Shown in pieces: positions 16,519-25,358 of a stretch of 64,000 bases of DNA. The stretch's first letter is position 1; every line of letters begins with the position of its first letter. A model generated the notes under the pieces. That model had not been told where the DNA came from. It ran no database searches and saw nothing but the letters and a program-made list of their open reading frames with translations. Source of the stretch: Gaiellasilicea sp037721555 (lineage in GTDB: Bacteria > Actinomycetota > Thermoleophilia > Gaiellales > Gaiellaceae); the NCBI GenBank assembly GCA_037721555.1, contig JBBJOI010000002.1, positions 1-64,000 on the forward strand. Reading direction: 5' to 3'. Made by a program: the position numbers and the translations under genes.

Positions 16519-16985
16519 GTGCCGCGGTACGTTCCGTCGAGCCGGAGGAGCGGCGGCGCATCCCGGCCCTGCTGCGCGCGCGCGACGCTGCCGACGAAGA
16601 GCGTGTGGTCGGCGACGGCGTGCTCGGCCTCGAGGTCGCATTCCAGCCAGCCGATCGCTCCTGCGAGGAGCGGCGCACGCCCGTCAGAGCGCAACTCGAT
16701 GCCGCTCCAGATCGCGATCGGCGGTACCCCGCGTGCAAAGTGCTGGGCAAGCGGCGCCTGATCGGCTGCCAGCAGCGAGACCGAAAAGGCGGCCGCACCG
16801 CGCAGGAGCTCGTGCAGGGCAGCCTGGCGCGCGATCGAGATCCCGACGAGAGCTGGATCGAGCGAGAGCGAGACGAGCGAGGCGACGGTGAGACCCACCC
16901 GCTCGCCTTCCAGGTCGACCGTGACCACGCTGACGCCGAAGGGGTAGCGCCGCAAGACGGCCCTCACGTCGTGGCCGGGGATCAC
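16515..16985 (-). CDS. Flavin reductase-like (FMN-binding split barrel) protein
   Basis: A 156-residue protein of the flavin-reductase domain family. Landmarks are RRYPFGVSVVTV, GLTVASLVSLSLDPALVGIS (flavin-binding loop), FSVSLLAADQAPLAQHFA and the end DHTLFVGSVARA. Such proteins supply reduced flavin to monooxygenases or act as small oxidoreductases. GTG start at the first plausible site; longer frames upstream run into the tandem hairpin repeat. First gene of a two-gene unit with the HAD phosphatase. Confidence 0.85.
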   Translation of the reverse strand: MIPGHDVRAVLRRYPFGVSVVTVDLEGERVGLTVASLVSLSLDPALVGISIARQAALHELLRGAAAFSVSLLAADQAPLAQHFARGVPPIAIWSGIELRSDGRAPLLAGAIGWLECDLEAEHAVADHTLFVGSVARAQQGRDAPPLLRLDGTYRGT

Positions 16986-17025
16986 GCGGCGATCATAGGA
17001 GGCACGTCCCTCCAGCGGCCACGTG

Positions 17026-17093
17026 GGCCGTGTCCGAGGGACAGGCCCACGGACACGGCCGCGTCCGAGGGACAGGCCCACGGACACGGCCGC
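17026..17093. terminator. Tandemly repeated hairpin, likely terminator
   Basis: A 31-bp unit starting GTCCGAGGGACAGG is present twice without a gap (17032-17062 and 17063-17093). Each forms a GC-rich hairpin, the first as GGCCGTGTCCG / CGGACACGGCC with a 13-nt loop. It stands just after the stop of the secreted-protein gene (17105) and before the flavin-reductase start. Confidence 0.6.
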
Positions 17094-17104
17094 AGCGGAC
17101 GAAG

Positions 17105-18013
17105 CTAGACGGCCCTACACGCCTTGGTGCCGCTGTAGAACTGCTTCTGCAGCTCGTGCTGGGTGAGGTCGAAGTCGCGGTCGTAGGCCCCGAGCGCGTC
17201 AGCCGCCCAGAAGATGTCAGGGGTGACGCCCGGGCCGATGATGGTTGCCCGATAGCGCGTGCCCATCCCGGAGGGATGCGAGCTCCCGGCCCACTGATGC
17301 TTGTAGAAGCCGTAGCAGAAGGCGCCGGAGCCCCGGTGCATCAGGAAGCTGTTCTCCCGCTTCCAGCCGCCGCCGTACGCCGATTCGAACGTGTCGACGT
17401 AGAGGTTGCGGCCGAAGCTGTCGAGCGGAACACCGACGCTCGTCGCCTTGAACCCGTGCACCGGCTGCCCGAGGTAGGTGTACGACCCGAAGATGTGGTG
17501 GAAGCGCCGGTAGGCCCAGTTGAGGTTTACTGTCAGCTCGGCGATCGGGCCTTCCCAGTGCGAGAGCCGCAACTCCCAGGCCGAGGTCGCCGGGGAGGGT
17601 GCGACGCCGTAGTTCGGCAGCATCCGCTGCCACGCCTGAACCGCCCAATAGGAACCGTCGGGGGCCGTGCACGCTGTGACGAGCCAATGCAGCGCGGGAC
17701 CGTCATAGACGCCGCACGCGTTCTTGAAGGTCTTCCAGACCGGCCGCTTGTAGGTGCCGTAGCCCCCCGAGTAGTCGATCTTGAACGCCACCTGCTGACG
17801 GGCAGGCGTCGAGTGAATCGCGTTGACTGCGCCCCAGACGAGCACGTTCGACGTCTTCCCGGCCGCGTCGTAGCTGAGGAGCGCCTGGCCCTCCGCGTTG
17901 ACCTGAAGCTTCACGTTCGAGGCGTTGCGGGTGATGAGTTCTGACGCTGAGGCCGTCGTTGGAACGGCGAGGCAGGCGAGTACCGCGGTAAGTGCGACCG
18001 AACGAATGCGCAT
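17105..18013 (-). CDS. Secreted protein of unknown function
   Basis: A 302-residue exported protein. The signal peptide is residues 1-23 (VALTAVLACLAVPTTASASE). The mature part is aromatic-rich and beta-like, with cysteines in NACGVYDG, TACTAPDGSYW, FCYGFYKH and KACRAV that could form two disulphides. I recognise no catalytic motif. It stands alone, with a tandem hairpin directly downstream. Confidence 0.78.
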   Translation of the reverse strand: MRIRSVALTAVLACLAVPTTASASELITRNASNVKLQVNAEGQALLSYDAAGKTSNVLVWGAVNAIHSTPARQQVAFKIDYSGGYGTYKRPVWKTFKNACGVYDGPALHWLVTACTAPDGSYWAVQAWQRMLPNYGVAPSPATSAWELRLSHWEGPIAELTVNLNWAYRRFHHIFGSYTYLGQPVHGFKATSVGVPLDSFGRNLYVDTFESAYGGGWKRENSFLMHRGSGAFCYGFYKHQWAGSSHPSGMGTRYRATIIGPGVTPDIFWAADALGAYDRDFDLTQHELQKQFYSGTKACRAV

Positions 18014-18125
18014 TGAGGATCCTCTGGTCTCGTGAACGACGACCCTCAGGTTCTCGGGTTGCCGGCACGGGGCCGGGACCCCTCGCGCGAGTGATTCTCG
18101 AAAGGCTTACAGGCCCGGAACGACA

Positions 18126-18149
18126 GAGGGACGGATCGCTCCGTCCCTC
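18126..18149. terminator. Rho-independent-like hairpin
   Basis: GAGGGACGGA and TCCGTCCCTC form a perfect 10-bp stem with loop TCGC, 24 bp after the stop of the DUF4383 gene read leftwards. No T-run follows on either side. Confidence 0.6.
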
Positions 18150-18172
18150 GCCGCGGTCGGTGGTGTCGCTCC

Positions 18173-18595
18173 TTACGTGGTGGCGACCGTGTGGTCGCGA
18201 TCGCGCGTCAGGCCGAGGCCGAGTGCGAGCAGGCCGACGGCAAGACCGAGGTGCAACCAGTTGTCCGCACTGTTGATCGGGACCCAGTCGCCGCCACCGA
18301 TGATCCCGAGCAGGAAGAGGACGATGTAGATCACGCCGCTTCCGATCAGGAACGTCCGTGCTCCCTCGGGCGTGGCGGCCATGAAGATGCCGACACCGAA
18401 GAGCGCGTGGACGATGTTGTGCAGGACGCTGACCTGGAAGAGGCCGAGCAGGTCAGCGTCGCCACCGTCGCCGGCGAAGTTCAGGCCGTCGTACAGGTTC
18501 GTCGTGATGCCGGGGATGAACCCGGCGATGCCCACGAGCAGGAACACGATTCCGACCAGTCGTGCTGCCTGCTGTACGGGGGTAGTGTGGGTCAT
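18173..18595 (-). CDS. DUF4383-type membrane protein
   Basis: A 140-residue four-helix membrane protein. It has the family opening PVQQAARLVGIVFLLVGIAG followed by FIPGITTNL, then FQVSVLHNIVHALFGVGIF, a third helix (IYIVLFLLGII) and a last helix (LHLGLAVGLLALGLGL). ATG follows GGGAGGTTGGA, which decides the start. Function unknown. A truncated relative of the same family lies at 51375-51503. Confidence 0.87.
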   Translation of the reverse strand: MTHTTPVQQAARLVGIVFLLVGIAGFIPGITTNLYDGLNFAGDGGDADLLGLFQVSVLHNIVHALFGVGIFMAATPEGARTFLIGSGVIYIVLFLLGIIGGGDWVPINSADNWLHLGLAVGLLALGLGLTRDRDHTVATT

Positions 18596-18792
18596 TCCAA
18601 CCTCCCGGGTGTTTGGCCACTTGGCCGCACGGGGCTTCGGCGCGACCCAAGGGGTTCCTGCCGTTTGGCCGACCGTCAAGGAGTTGTACGCGAGACCAGC
18701 AGCGTCCGAACCGCAAAGGCCTCGTCCCGGCGCGGGCAGGAAGGCGGTGCCCCGAGAGCGAAGCAGGGCTTCCGAGACAGAGGGAGCGAACG

Positions 18793-19629
18793 ATGAGTGA
18801 ACACGAAAGCACCAAGCATCGGATCTGGCCGCGGGCTGCAGGCCTCGGAGCGTTCGCGCTCTTCTGCTCGGCGTTCTTGCTCGCAGTCGGCCTCGTCGAG
18901 CTCGTCCTGCTCGCTGCCGCCGTCGCCGTCTCTGGCGCGCTCGTCTTTGCCGTCGGTTGGCTGCTGGTTCGGGAGCGGGAGACCATTGCGGGTGCCGCCG
19001 TCACCGGCCATCGTCTTCTCTCGCCTGTCGCGTCACGGTCGGCCCGGGTCGCCTGGGTGCTGCTCTTGCGCTCCCTCGCGGTCTCCGCACGCGCTGCTCG
19101 TGCGGCCTTCGCTGCTGCGAACCGGGGCCTGAGGACGATCGCGCGCGAGGCCGGACCGGCCGCCGCGCAGGTGAGGGCCTGGGCGCAGGTCGCCGGTGCG
19201 CGTACCGGCGAGAGGACGCGTGCCGGCTTCGACTCCGCCGCGCCGGTCGTCAGACGTGCGCAGCGGGAAGCGATCGAGCAGCTCCGGGCCGTCGGCTCCG
19301 TCGGCGGCCGGCAAGCGTCCAGGGCGGCTGCAGTTGTCGCGTCCGACCTCGCTGCCCATCGGCGGCGTGCCCGCGCTCAGCCCCGCAAGGGTCGCGAGCT
19401 GCCTCCCCCTTCAGCCTCGGTGGGCTGGGCTGCGCCACGGTCTGCGGACGTCCCCACGCTCCCCGACCCTGCCGATCGGGTTTTGGCGACGCCGCGAGCG
19501 GGTACGGCAGAGAGGGGACGGGTGGGACTGTCCGCTAGCGAAAGGACCGAACATGTCTCACCTGCCGTCACTCGACGTTCTCGATCGAGACGGAGCGATC
19601 CAGGAAGCGTCCGAAAAGGTCGATCCTGA
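18793..19629 (+). CDS. Membrane-anchored alanine/arginine-rich protein
   Basis: A 278-residue protein with two membrane segments near the N-terminus (AGLGAFALFCSAFLLAVGLV and LVLLAAAVAVSGALVFAVGW) and a long Ala/Arg-rich, probably helical, C-terminal part. The last 25 codons overlap the start of the next gene in another frame, so the true end may be earlier. No known family recognised. Confidence 0.5.
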   Translation: MSEHESTKHRIWPRAAGLGAFALFCSAFLLAVGLVELVLLAAAVAVSGALVFAVGWLLVRERETIAGAAVTGHRLLSPVASRSARVAWVLLLRSLAVSARAARAAFAAANRGLRTIAREAGPAAAQVRAWAQVAGARTGERTRAGFDSAAPVVRRAQREAIEQLRAVGSVGGRQASRAAAVVASDLAAHRRRARAQPRKGRELPPPSASVGWAAPRSADVPTLPDPADRVLATPRAGTAERGRVGLSASERTEHVSPAVTRRSRSRRSDPGSVRKGRS

Positions 19630-20239
19630 GACCCGCGCAGCTTTCCTGAAGAAGGCCGGTGTCGGACTCGGAGCAGTGGCCGTGGGTGGTGCGTTCGCCG
19701 GTGCTCTGCCGGGTATCGCCCGGGGCCAGGCAATCCCGCAGAGCGACATCGACATCCTCAACTTCGCCCTGACGCTCGAGTTCCTCGAGGCGGAATTCTA
19801 CGCTCAGGCGAACCGCAACCAGGCATATGGCAACAACCGCGAGCTGAGGCGCTTCTCGACCGTCGTCGCCCAGCACGAGAAGGTGCACGAGAACTTCCTG
19901 AAGAAGGTCCTCGGCGCCAAGGCCGTCGCCAAGCCGACGTTCGACTTCAAGGACACGGTCACGAATGGGGCGAAGTTCGCCGCGACCGCGCAGGTGCTCG
20001 AGGACACGGGCGTCCATGCGTATCTCGGCCAGGTCCCGCTCATCAAGACGAAGGCAGTCCTCCTCGGCGCCGGCCGAATCCTTCCGGTCGAGGCGAGGCA
20101 TGCCGCCTGGATCCGCGACATCCGCTTCTCGGGGGGCACCACGGCCCCGACGACGCCGGCGCCCGGCTCCTTCGAGGACGGCTTCTCGAAGGCGAAGGTT
20201 CTCGCCGCCGTGAGCGCGACGGGGTTCATCGTCGGCTGA
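19553..20239 (+). CDS. Tat-exported ferritin-like domain protein
   Basis: A 228-residue protein. Residues about 27-60 are an exported leader of the ferritin-like family (TRAAFLKKAGVGLGAVAVGG, no strict twin arginine). The mature part is a four-helix ferritin-like fold with iron-ligand-like residues in LEFLEAEFYAQA and AQHEKVHENFL, then VLEDTGVHAYLGQVP. ATG follows GAAAGGACCGAAC. Such proteins are found at the envelope; a stress or iron role is assumed, not shown. Confidence 0.85.
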   Translation: MSHLPSLDVLDRDGAIQEASEKVDPETRAAFLKKAGVGLGAVAVGGAFAGALPGIARGQAIPQSDIDILNFALTLEFLEAEFYAQANRNQAYGNNRELRRFSTVVAQHEKVHENFLKKVLGAKAVAKPTFDFKDTVTNGAKFAATAQVLEDTGVHAYLGQVPLIKTKAVLLGAGRILPVEARHAAWIRDIRFSGGTTAPTTPAPGSFEDGFSKAKVLAAVSATGFIVG

Positions 20240-20389
20240 CGCTCAGGCCCCCCTGAACCGGGGAAAGTAGAGGGACGCGGTATCGTCGGGTGGGATTGTC
20301 CTTGAGACAAATGGCGATCCGCGTCCCTGCTCGTTTGTTCGGACGTACGCCCGATTCGGTTCGAACCCAGGCAACGAACTCGAAGGAGC

Positions 20390-22384
20390 TCAGCCGTTGC
20401 GAACGACCTCGCCGGGATGCTCATGTGGGACTGCGGCGATCTCCAGCAGCGCCTCGATCACGTGCGGGTCGAACCGACCGCCGGAGGCGCCTCGGAGCTT
20501 AGCGATAGCCGCCTCGCGCGTCATCGCAGCGCGATAGGGACGTTGTTCCTGCAGCGCGACGAACGCGTTGCAGGCGGCGATCACACGCGCGGCGAGCGGG
20601 ATCGCCTGGCCGGTCAGTCCGTCCGGATAACCGGAGCCGTCCCAGCGTTCGTGGGTCCAGCGGACGATCGTGCCGGCGGTACGAAGCGCGGGGGAGGCAG
20701 CGAGGATCCGTTCCCCGACGAGCGTGTGGCGGCGCACGAAATTGTGTTCCTCCTCGGTGAGGCGCCCCGGCTTGCGGAGGATGTCGTCGGGGATCGCGAG
20801 CTTCCCGACGTCGTGGAGGAGGGCGGCGCGCTCGACCTGCTCGAGCTCTTCCGCGGTCAATCCCAGCTTGCGCGCGACAGCGAGCGAGAGCTCGACGACC
20901 TGCCGTACGTGCTGCTCGAGCGACGGCTGGCGTTCGTACAGCGCCCGCACCAGCACCTCGTCGGCCCGGTCTCGGCGTGTCTGGCGCTGGTGCTTCTGCG
21001 CGTAGAGGCGCTGATCGGCCGATCTCAGCGCGTCGCTCGGATTGTCGGCGTCCTGGGGCAGGAAGACGGTTCCGAAGGAGGTGGAGATCGCGAACGCCTC
21101 GCCTTGCTCGCTGAGTGCGTGGACGGCGCGGTCGAGCATCGACGCGGCGTCACCGAGTGCGGCGTCAGTGAGCAGGCAGAACTCGTCGCCGCCGAGGCGA
21201 AACGCGGCACCGTCGGCACCGACCGCAGCCGCCAGCTTTGCCCCGAGGCGCTCGAGCAGGGCGTCTCCTGCCGGATGACCGAAGGTGTCGTTGTACTGCT
21301 TGAAGCCGTCGAGGTCGAACAGCGCGAGCAGCCAGGCGCGTCCCTCACCAAGTGAGTCGCACGCGTCGTCCAGATCTTGCATCAGCTTGCGCCGGTTGGG
21401 CAGGCCGGTGAGCTGATCGGTGATTGCCTCGCCGCGGGTCAACTCCAGCAGGCGCCGGTTCTCGCGGAAGGTGAGGAGCAGGCGGACGAGGACGCCGCAG
21501 AGCGTTGCCGCTGCCAGTACGACGGCAAGCGGGCTGATCGAGAACCAGGCCTGCGCGACGAGGACACCGATCGCAGCGATCCCGCAGCCCATCGGCACCC
21601 AGAGCAGCGGTCGTTCTCGACCTCCGCGGACGGGCGGGCAGAGGTCGCTCCAGGCGGCATAGCCGATGCAGAGCAACGATGCCGGCCAGAGCGTGTCGAG
21701 AAACGTGCCGGGGGTGTAGCTGACCTGCGCCACCTGGAACAGGTAGATGCTGTCGGCGATCGCACCCACTGCGACGGCTCCGACGAGCAGCAGCAGCGAC
21801 CACCCGATCCGAAGGCCGCCGACTGCGATCGCCCCGATCAGGATTGCCAGCAAGAGGATGTCCCCGGCCGGATACGCGAGGTTCGTCGCGATTGCCGCCA
21901 CGCTGCCGCCTGTCGACTCGAGCACGACCTGGATGATGACGGCGGCCGAGACAGCGGCGGTTGCGAGCGCCGCCGTGACCCCGTCGAGCCACGCGGCGCG
22001 CGTGACCCGGATGCGCTTGCGGAGGAGGAGGATCAGGCCGGCGTAGACCGGCGGGAAGTACGCGAGGTAGCCGGCGTCGGCGAGCGACGGGAACGGTGGC
22101 GCTTCGACGGGGCTCAGCGCGAGCTCCCAGTAGAGGTCGGCTGCGGCGTACGAGCCAACGCCGACGCAGATCAACACCCAGGCTGCTCGATCTTCGGGGA
22201 CGAGGAAGGCTCGTAGTCCGCAGAGGAGCACGGCCGTGAACATGAGGCCGTAGTAGAGACGGGTCTCGAAGAAGACGTCGACCACCCCCTCGTCCGGCAC
22301 CAACGTGTGCACCGCGTAGGCCGCCAACCCCAGCAGCGAGGTGACGACGAGCGGAACGACGAGCAGACGTCGGAGGCGAAGCAT
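20390..22384 (-). CDS. Membrane GGDEF / HD-GYP cyclic-di-GMP protein
   Basis: A 664-residue protein. About 300 N-terminal residues form eight or more membrane helices (a MASE-like sensor). A GGDEF domain follows with the intact signature RLGGDEF and metal aspartate in FDLDGFKQYND, so it should make cyclic di-GMP. The C-terminal domain is HD-GYP-like: LLHDVGKLAIPDDIL and ERWDGSGYPDGLTG are present, but the usual HH before ERWDG is TH and the later metal aspartate is replaced (CNAF where DAF is usual). Phosphodiesterase activity is therefore doubtful. Confidence 0.92.
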   Translation of the reverse strand: MLRLRRLLVVPLVVTSLLGLAAYAVHTLVPDEGVVDVFFETRLYYGLMFTAVLLCGLRAFLVPEDRAAWVLICVGVGSYAAADLYWELALSPVEAPPFPSLADAGYLAYFPPVYAGLILLLRKRIRVTRAAWLDGVTAALATAAVSAAVIIQVVLESTGGSVAAIATNLAYPAGDILLLAILIGAIAVGGLRIGWSLLLLVGAVAVGAIADSIYLFQVAQVSYTPGTFLDTLWPASLLCIGYAAWSDLCPPVRGGRERPLLWVPMGCGIAAIGVLVAQAWFSISPLAVVLAAATLCGVLVRLLLTFRENRRLLELTRGEAITDQLTGLPNRRKLMQDLDDACDSLGEGRAWLLALFDLDGFKQYNDTFGHPAGDALLERLGAKLAAAVGADGAAFRLGGDEFCLLTDAALGDAASMLDRAVHALSEQGEAFAISTSFGTVFLPQDADNPSDALRSADQRLYAQKHQRQTRRDRADEVLVRALYERQPSLEQHVRQVVELSLAVARKLGLTAEELEQVERAALLHDVGKLAIPDDILRKPGRLTEEEHNFVRRHTLVGERILAASPALRTAGTIVRWTHERWDGSGYPDGLTGQAIPLAARVIAACNAFVALQEQRPYRAAMTREAAIAKLRGASGGRFDPHVIEALLEIAAVPHEHPGEVVRNG

Positions 22385-22682
22385 CTCCTGCTAAGGATCG
22401 ACGTCAGCTGAGGGGTACTTGAGCGTTTGGGCGGGGGGGTCGAACGTGGTTGGCCGGACCTGAGCCCCTGGAGGGCGGACGAGCCCGCCAAGCTTGTCGA
22501 GCCTCCGGCGAGGCAGAGAACGCGGAAACCGTTGGCGAGAAATAGCGCAACTGCGTTTTGGCGACCGTCGTGCGGGAAAACTCGGACTCGAACCTGTCGT
22601 CGCCTGGTCTTCCCGCGTGCAGAGCGTACGAAGATGCCGGCCGAACGATCCAGGCCAGCTGAAGAGACACAGGAGGCAAGCC
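22385..22682. other. No gene recognised between cyclic-di-GMP gene and desaturase
   Basis: Divergent intergenic region of 298 bp. Open frames cross it but lack recognisable sequence. The last 20 bases carry the desaturase ribosome site. Confidence 0.4.
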
Positions 22683-23570
22683 GTGAGTCGTACGCACAAG
22701 CTGATCAACCTGGCGGGCATCGTCCTGCCCTTCGTCGGCCTCATCGTCGCCATCGTGCTTCTCTGGGACCGGATGGTCGGGCTGACCGAGTTGTCGATTC
22801 TCGCGGTCGGCTACGTCTTGACCGGGGTCGGGATCACGGTCGGCTACCACCGTCTCTTCACGCACCGCTCGTTCCAGACCTATCGTCCGGTGCGCTATGC
22901 GTTCGCCGTTCTCGGGCAGATGGCGGTCGAGGGCGACGTGCTCGCCTGGGTCTCCGACCATCGCAAGCACCATCAGTTCTCCGATCAGGAAGGCGACCCG
23001 CACAGCCCGCACGCGGGTTTTGGCGGCGGCGTCTTAGGCGCCCTGCAGGGTCTCTGGCACGCCCATACGGGGTGGCTCTTCTCCGAGTCGGGCAGGGCCG
23101 ATCAAGCCCGCTACGCGAAGGACCTGATGCGTGACACCGGCCTGCGGGTGATCGCCAAGCTCTTCCTACCGCTCGTGATCTTCTCGCTGCTCGTGCCGGC
23201 GCTCGTCGGCTGGGTGTTGATCGGAGGCTGGTACGGCTTCCTGGCGGGGCTCTTCTGGGGCGGAGCGGTGCGGATCTTCCTGCTCCACCACGTCACGTTC
23301 TCGATCAATTCGATCTGCCACTTCTGGGGTCGCCGCCGTTTTGCGTCGCGCGACGAGTCACGCAACGTCTGGTGGCTCTCGTGGATCTCCTTCGGCGAGT
23401 CCTGGCACAACAACCACCACGCTTTCCCGACGTCAGCCTTCCACGGGCTGCGGCGGTTGGAGATCGACCCCGGCGGCTGGGTGATCTGGACGCTCGAGAA
23501 GCTCGGGCTCGCCTGGGATGTCGTCAGGATCCCGCCCGACAAGCAGGTCGGAAAGCTCGCGGCACGCTAA
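22683..23570 (+). CDS. Acyl-CoA / fatty-acid delta-9-type desaturase
   Basis: A 295-residue membrane di-iron desaturase. The three histidine boxes are intact: HRLFTH, HRKHH and HNNHH. Hydrophobic segments lie before the first box (LAGIVLPFVGLIVAIVLL) and between the second and third (IFSLLVPALVGWVLIGGWYG). It inserts a double bond in acyl chains to tune membrane fluidity. GTG is preceded by ACAGGAGGCAAGCC, which decides the start. The TAA stop lies in CTAAG at the edge of a small inverted-repeat unit. Confidence 0.93.
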   Translation: MSRTHKLINLAGIVLPFVGLIVAIVLLWDRMVGLTELSILAVGYVLTGVGITVGYHRLFTHRSFQTYRPVRYAFAVLGQMAVEGDVLAWVSDHRKHHQFSDQEGDPHSPHAGFGGGVLGALQGLWHAHTGWLFSESGRADQARYAKDLMRDTGLRVIAKLFLPLVIFSLLVPALVGWVLIGGWYGFLAGLFWGGAVRIFLLHHVTFSINSICHFWGRRRFASRDESRNVWWLSWISFGESWHNNHHAFPTSAFHGLRRLEIDPGGWVIWTLEKLGLAWDVVRIPPDKQVGKLAAR

Positions 23571-23615
23571 GAACGGAATCACAACGACGAGGCTTCAGTG
23601 ATTTCGGGTTCTAAA
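23567..23615. repeat. 49-bp inverted-repeat unit at the desaturase stop codon
   Basis: CTAAG and CTAAA flank imperfect arms (AACGGAATCAC and GTGATTTCGGGTT). It could be a terminator of the desaturase gene or a collapsed IS5-type miniature element; the flanking CTAA matches the other IS5-like insertion sites in the window. Confidence 0.35.
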
Positions 23616-23647
23616 GTGGGGCACGGTCGATCGAATCGCCAGCCGCG

Positions 23648-24385
23648 TCAGGAACGGAACAACAGGACGTCGGGTCCCCAGGCGTCGACGACGTCATCGA
23701 GTCCGCGGACCCGGGCGAACGCCTCCGCGTCGTGATACAGGCTTCGTTGTCGTTCGATGCTGCCGGTTGTCACGATCTCCTCGATGCGTAGCAGGAGGGA
23801 GTCGCGCCATGGATCGTCGAGCGGATAACGGTCGAGCTCCCAGCGCAGCCACTTGTTGAACGGCCGGACACGCCCGTGGGCGGCGAAGAGGAAGTCAAGA
23901 AACCAGGGGATCGACTCCGCTGCATCCAGGTGTCCCTCCAGCCAACGGCCGGCCAGAAGGTTCTTCTTCGAGCGGTAGTACTGATTGAGGTAACCGTCGA
24001 GGAACTCCCGCGTGTCCTCTGGGCCAGGGACCGCCTTGGCCGACGCGATCCGAGCGATCTCTCCGTCGAGCTTGTCGATCAGCGGCTCGACGTGCGCAAA
24101 CGTGTACGCGTTCCAGCGCGAGTCCGTGCCAGGCAAGGCATGCGCGCGGAAGCCCTCCAGCGAGACCCAGATGTACTCGACCGGGTCGCCGTGCGCTGAA
24201 GGGAACCGCTCGGCGTACTCGGCAAGTAGGTCAGCGTGGCGGAGGATCACATAGGCGTCGTAGTCCGACTCCGGCGTGACGTACGCGCCCATACCGCGCG
24301 ATCCAGCGAGCACGAGCCCAACGATGTTCGGATCCGTGCGTGCGTGGTCGACAAGCGCTGCGAACTGCGTCTCAGGAAGGGACAT
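23648..24385 (-). CDS. Nucleotidyltransferase-fold protein
   Basis: A 245-residue protein with a minimal nucleotidyltransferase signature: LVLAGSRGMGAYVTPESDYDAYVIL near residue 25, combining the G-S-R-G and D-x-D motifs of the polymerase-beta fold. The C-terminal half is helical (FLDGYLNQYYRSKKNLLAGR). Family members transfer nucleotides to small molecules or RNA, or are inactive relatives; the target is unknown. ATG follows GGAGAGGTTCG. The start is 31 bp from a tRNA-Ser fragment. Confidence 0.75.
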   Translation of the reverse strand: MSLPETQFAALVDHARTDPNIVGLVLAGSRGMGAYVTPESDYDAYVILRHADLLAEYAERFPSAHGDPVEYIWVSLEGFRAHALPGTDSRWNAYTFAHVEPLIDKLDGEIARIASAKAVPGPEDTREFLDGYLNQYYRSKKNLLAGRWLEGHLDAAESIPWFLDFLFAAHGRVRPFNKWLRWELDRYPLDDPWRDSLLLRIEEIVTTGSIERQRSLYHDAEAFARVRGLDDVVDAWGPDVLLFRS

Positions 24386-24415
24386 CGAACCTCTCCAGTG
24401 GAGATGCGGGATTCG

Positions 24416-24469
24416 GCGGGGGTGGGATTTGAACCCACGGGACGCTCTCGCGCCCAACGGTTTTCAAGG
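24416..24469 (-). pseudogene. tRNA-Ser (TGA) 3' fragment, attachment-site scar
   Basis: The minus strand carries the 3' half of a serine tRNA: anticodon loop CTTGAAAA (TGA), long variable arm, T-arm with TTGAACCCAC complement and acceptor strand CCCCCGC. Past the anticodon the match ends and no 5' half can be found. Eighty to 110 bp to the right, GGTACAAA occurs twice (24555 and 24568 regions), like integrase arm sites. Confidence 0.75.
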
Positions 24470-24608
24470 TCTACGAGAAGGGGTGCGGCAGCGCGCGAAC
24501 CCGCACGGTTACGTGCTATCGCACCCCGCTCGATCCGCTCAGGTGCGCTCAGATCGGTACAAAATCCGGTACAAAGTTTCCGGCCGTGATGCCTGTGTGT
24601 TTTCGCCT

Positions 24609-24838
24609 GTGACAGACGTACTCGTCTGCGCCGAGTGCAGTGCCGTCGCGGACGACGGGGACAGGTGGAAGGCCGAGATCGGCATGGACGACAACGAAAA
24701 GAGCGAGCCGTCGTCTTCTGCCTCGCCTGCTGGGCCGCCGAGTCAGCGGCAACGGACGGGGCCACGGGAGGAGGTTCAGCACTCAGCGGCCGGGGGAATG
24801 AACGCGGTGGAATGAACGTCGTGACGGACTCGGGCTAA
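24609..24838 (+). pseudogene. Small zinc-ribbon-like protein, frameshifted
   Basis: The first frame reads VLVCAECSAVADDGDRWKAE then GMDDNEK; the natural continuation RAVVFCLACWAAE is in the next frame. The break falls at GAAAAGAG, a short A-run. The two CxxC pairs (CAEC, CLAC) suggest a zinc ribbon of about 50 residues once the shift is repaired. It could be a real mutation, a sequencing slip or programmed slippage. Confidence 0.5.
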
Positions 24839-24852
24839 ACGACCGGAGCGGC

Positions 24853-25170
24853 TTGGACGTTCTCGGCGTCATCATCGTCGCGGCGATCATCGCGCTCCTT
24901 CCCGCGAAGATCGCGTACGGCAAGGGGCGCAGCTACATCGGGTGGTACCTGTTCGGGTTCTTCCTGTTCATCATCGCGCTCCCCGCGTCGCTACTGATCA
25001 AAGACAAGCGGACGCGTATCGACGTCGACCCGCCGGTCTACGGCCTTCGTGTTCCTCCCCCTCCAGCGCAGAAGCGGTGCCCCGACTGCGCCGAAATCAT
25101 CCTTGTGGACGCGCGCGTCTGCAAACACTGCGGGTACCGTTTCGCGCCGGCGCCGACCCCTGGCTCCTAA
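24853..25170 (+). CDS. Membrane-anchored zinc-ribbon protein
   Basis: A 105-residue protein. Residues 4-20 (LGVIIVAAIIALLPAKI) and 30-48 (WYLFGFFLFIIALPASLLI) are membrane helices; the C-terminus has a zinc ribbon, CPDCAEIILVDARVCKHCGY, as in UPF0547-type domains. TTG start, directly after the frameshifted zinc protein. Role unknown. Confidence 0.72.
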   Translation: MDVLGVIIVAAIIALLPAKIAYGKGRSYIGWYLFGFFLFIIALPASLLIKDKRTRIDVDPPVYGLRVPPPPAQKRCPDCAEIILVDARVCKHCGYRFAPAPTPGS

Positions 25171-25358
25171 CTCTGGACGAATCTCTCGCCTAGCAGCCTC
25201 GAACCTGTCCTCAGGACCGGTCCCCAGATCTCTCGCCCCGCGTGAGGTGTTGGACACCAAGACGCCCCTTATCGTCGGAGGCGGGGAACGGCGCGTTTGT
25301 TCGATTGGAACGAGCTTGGGCGCGTGTTTCGGCAGGTGGTGGCGCCTAGACTCGGCGG

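Noticed and set aside
20273..20327. GGGACGCGG / CCGCGTCCC inverted pair after the ferritin-like gene
   Set aside because: The arms are about 37 bp apart and imperfectly placed for either neighbour's terminator; no further support.
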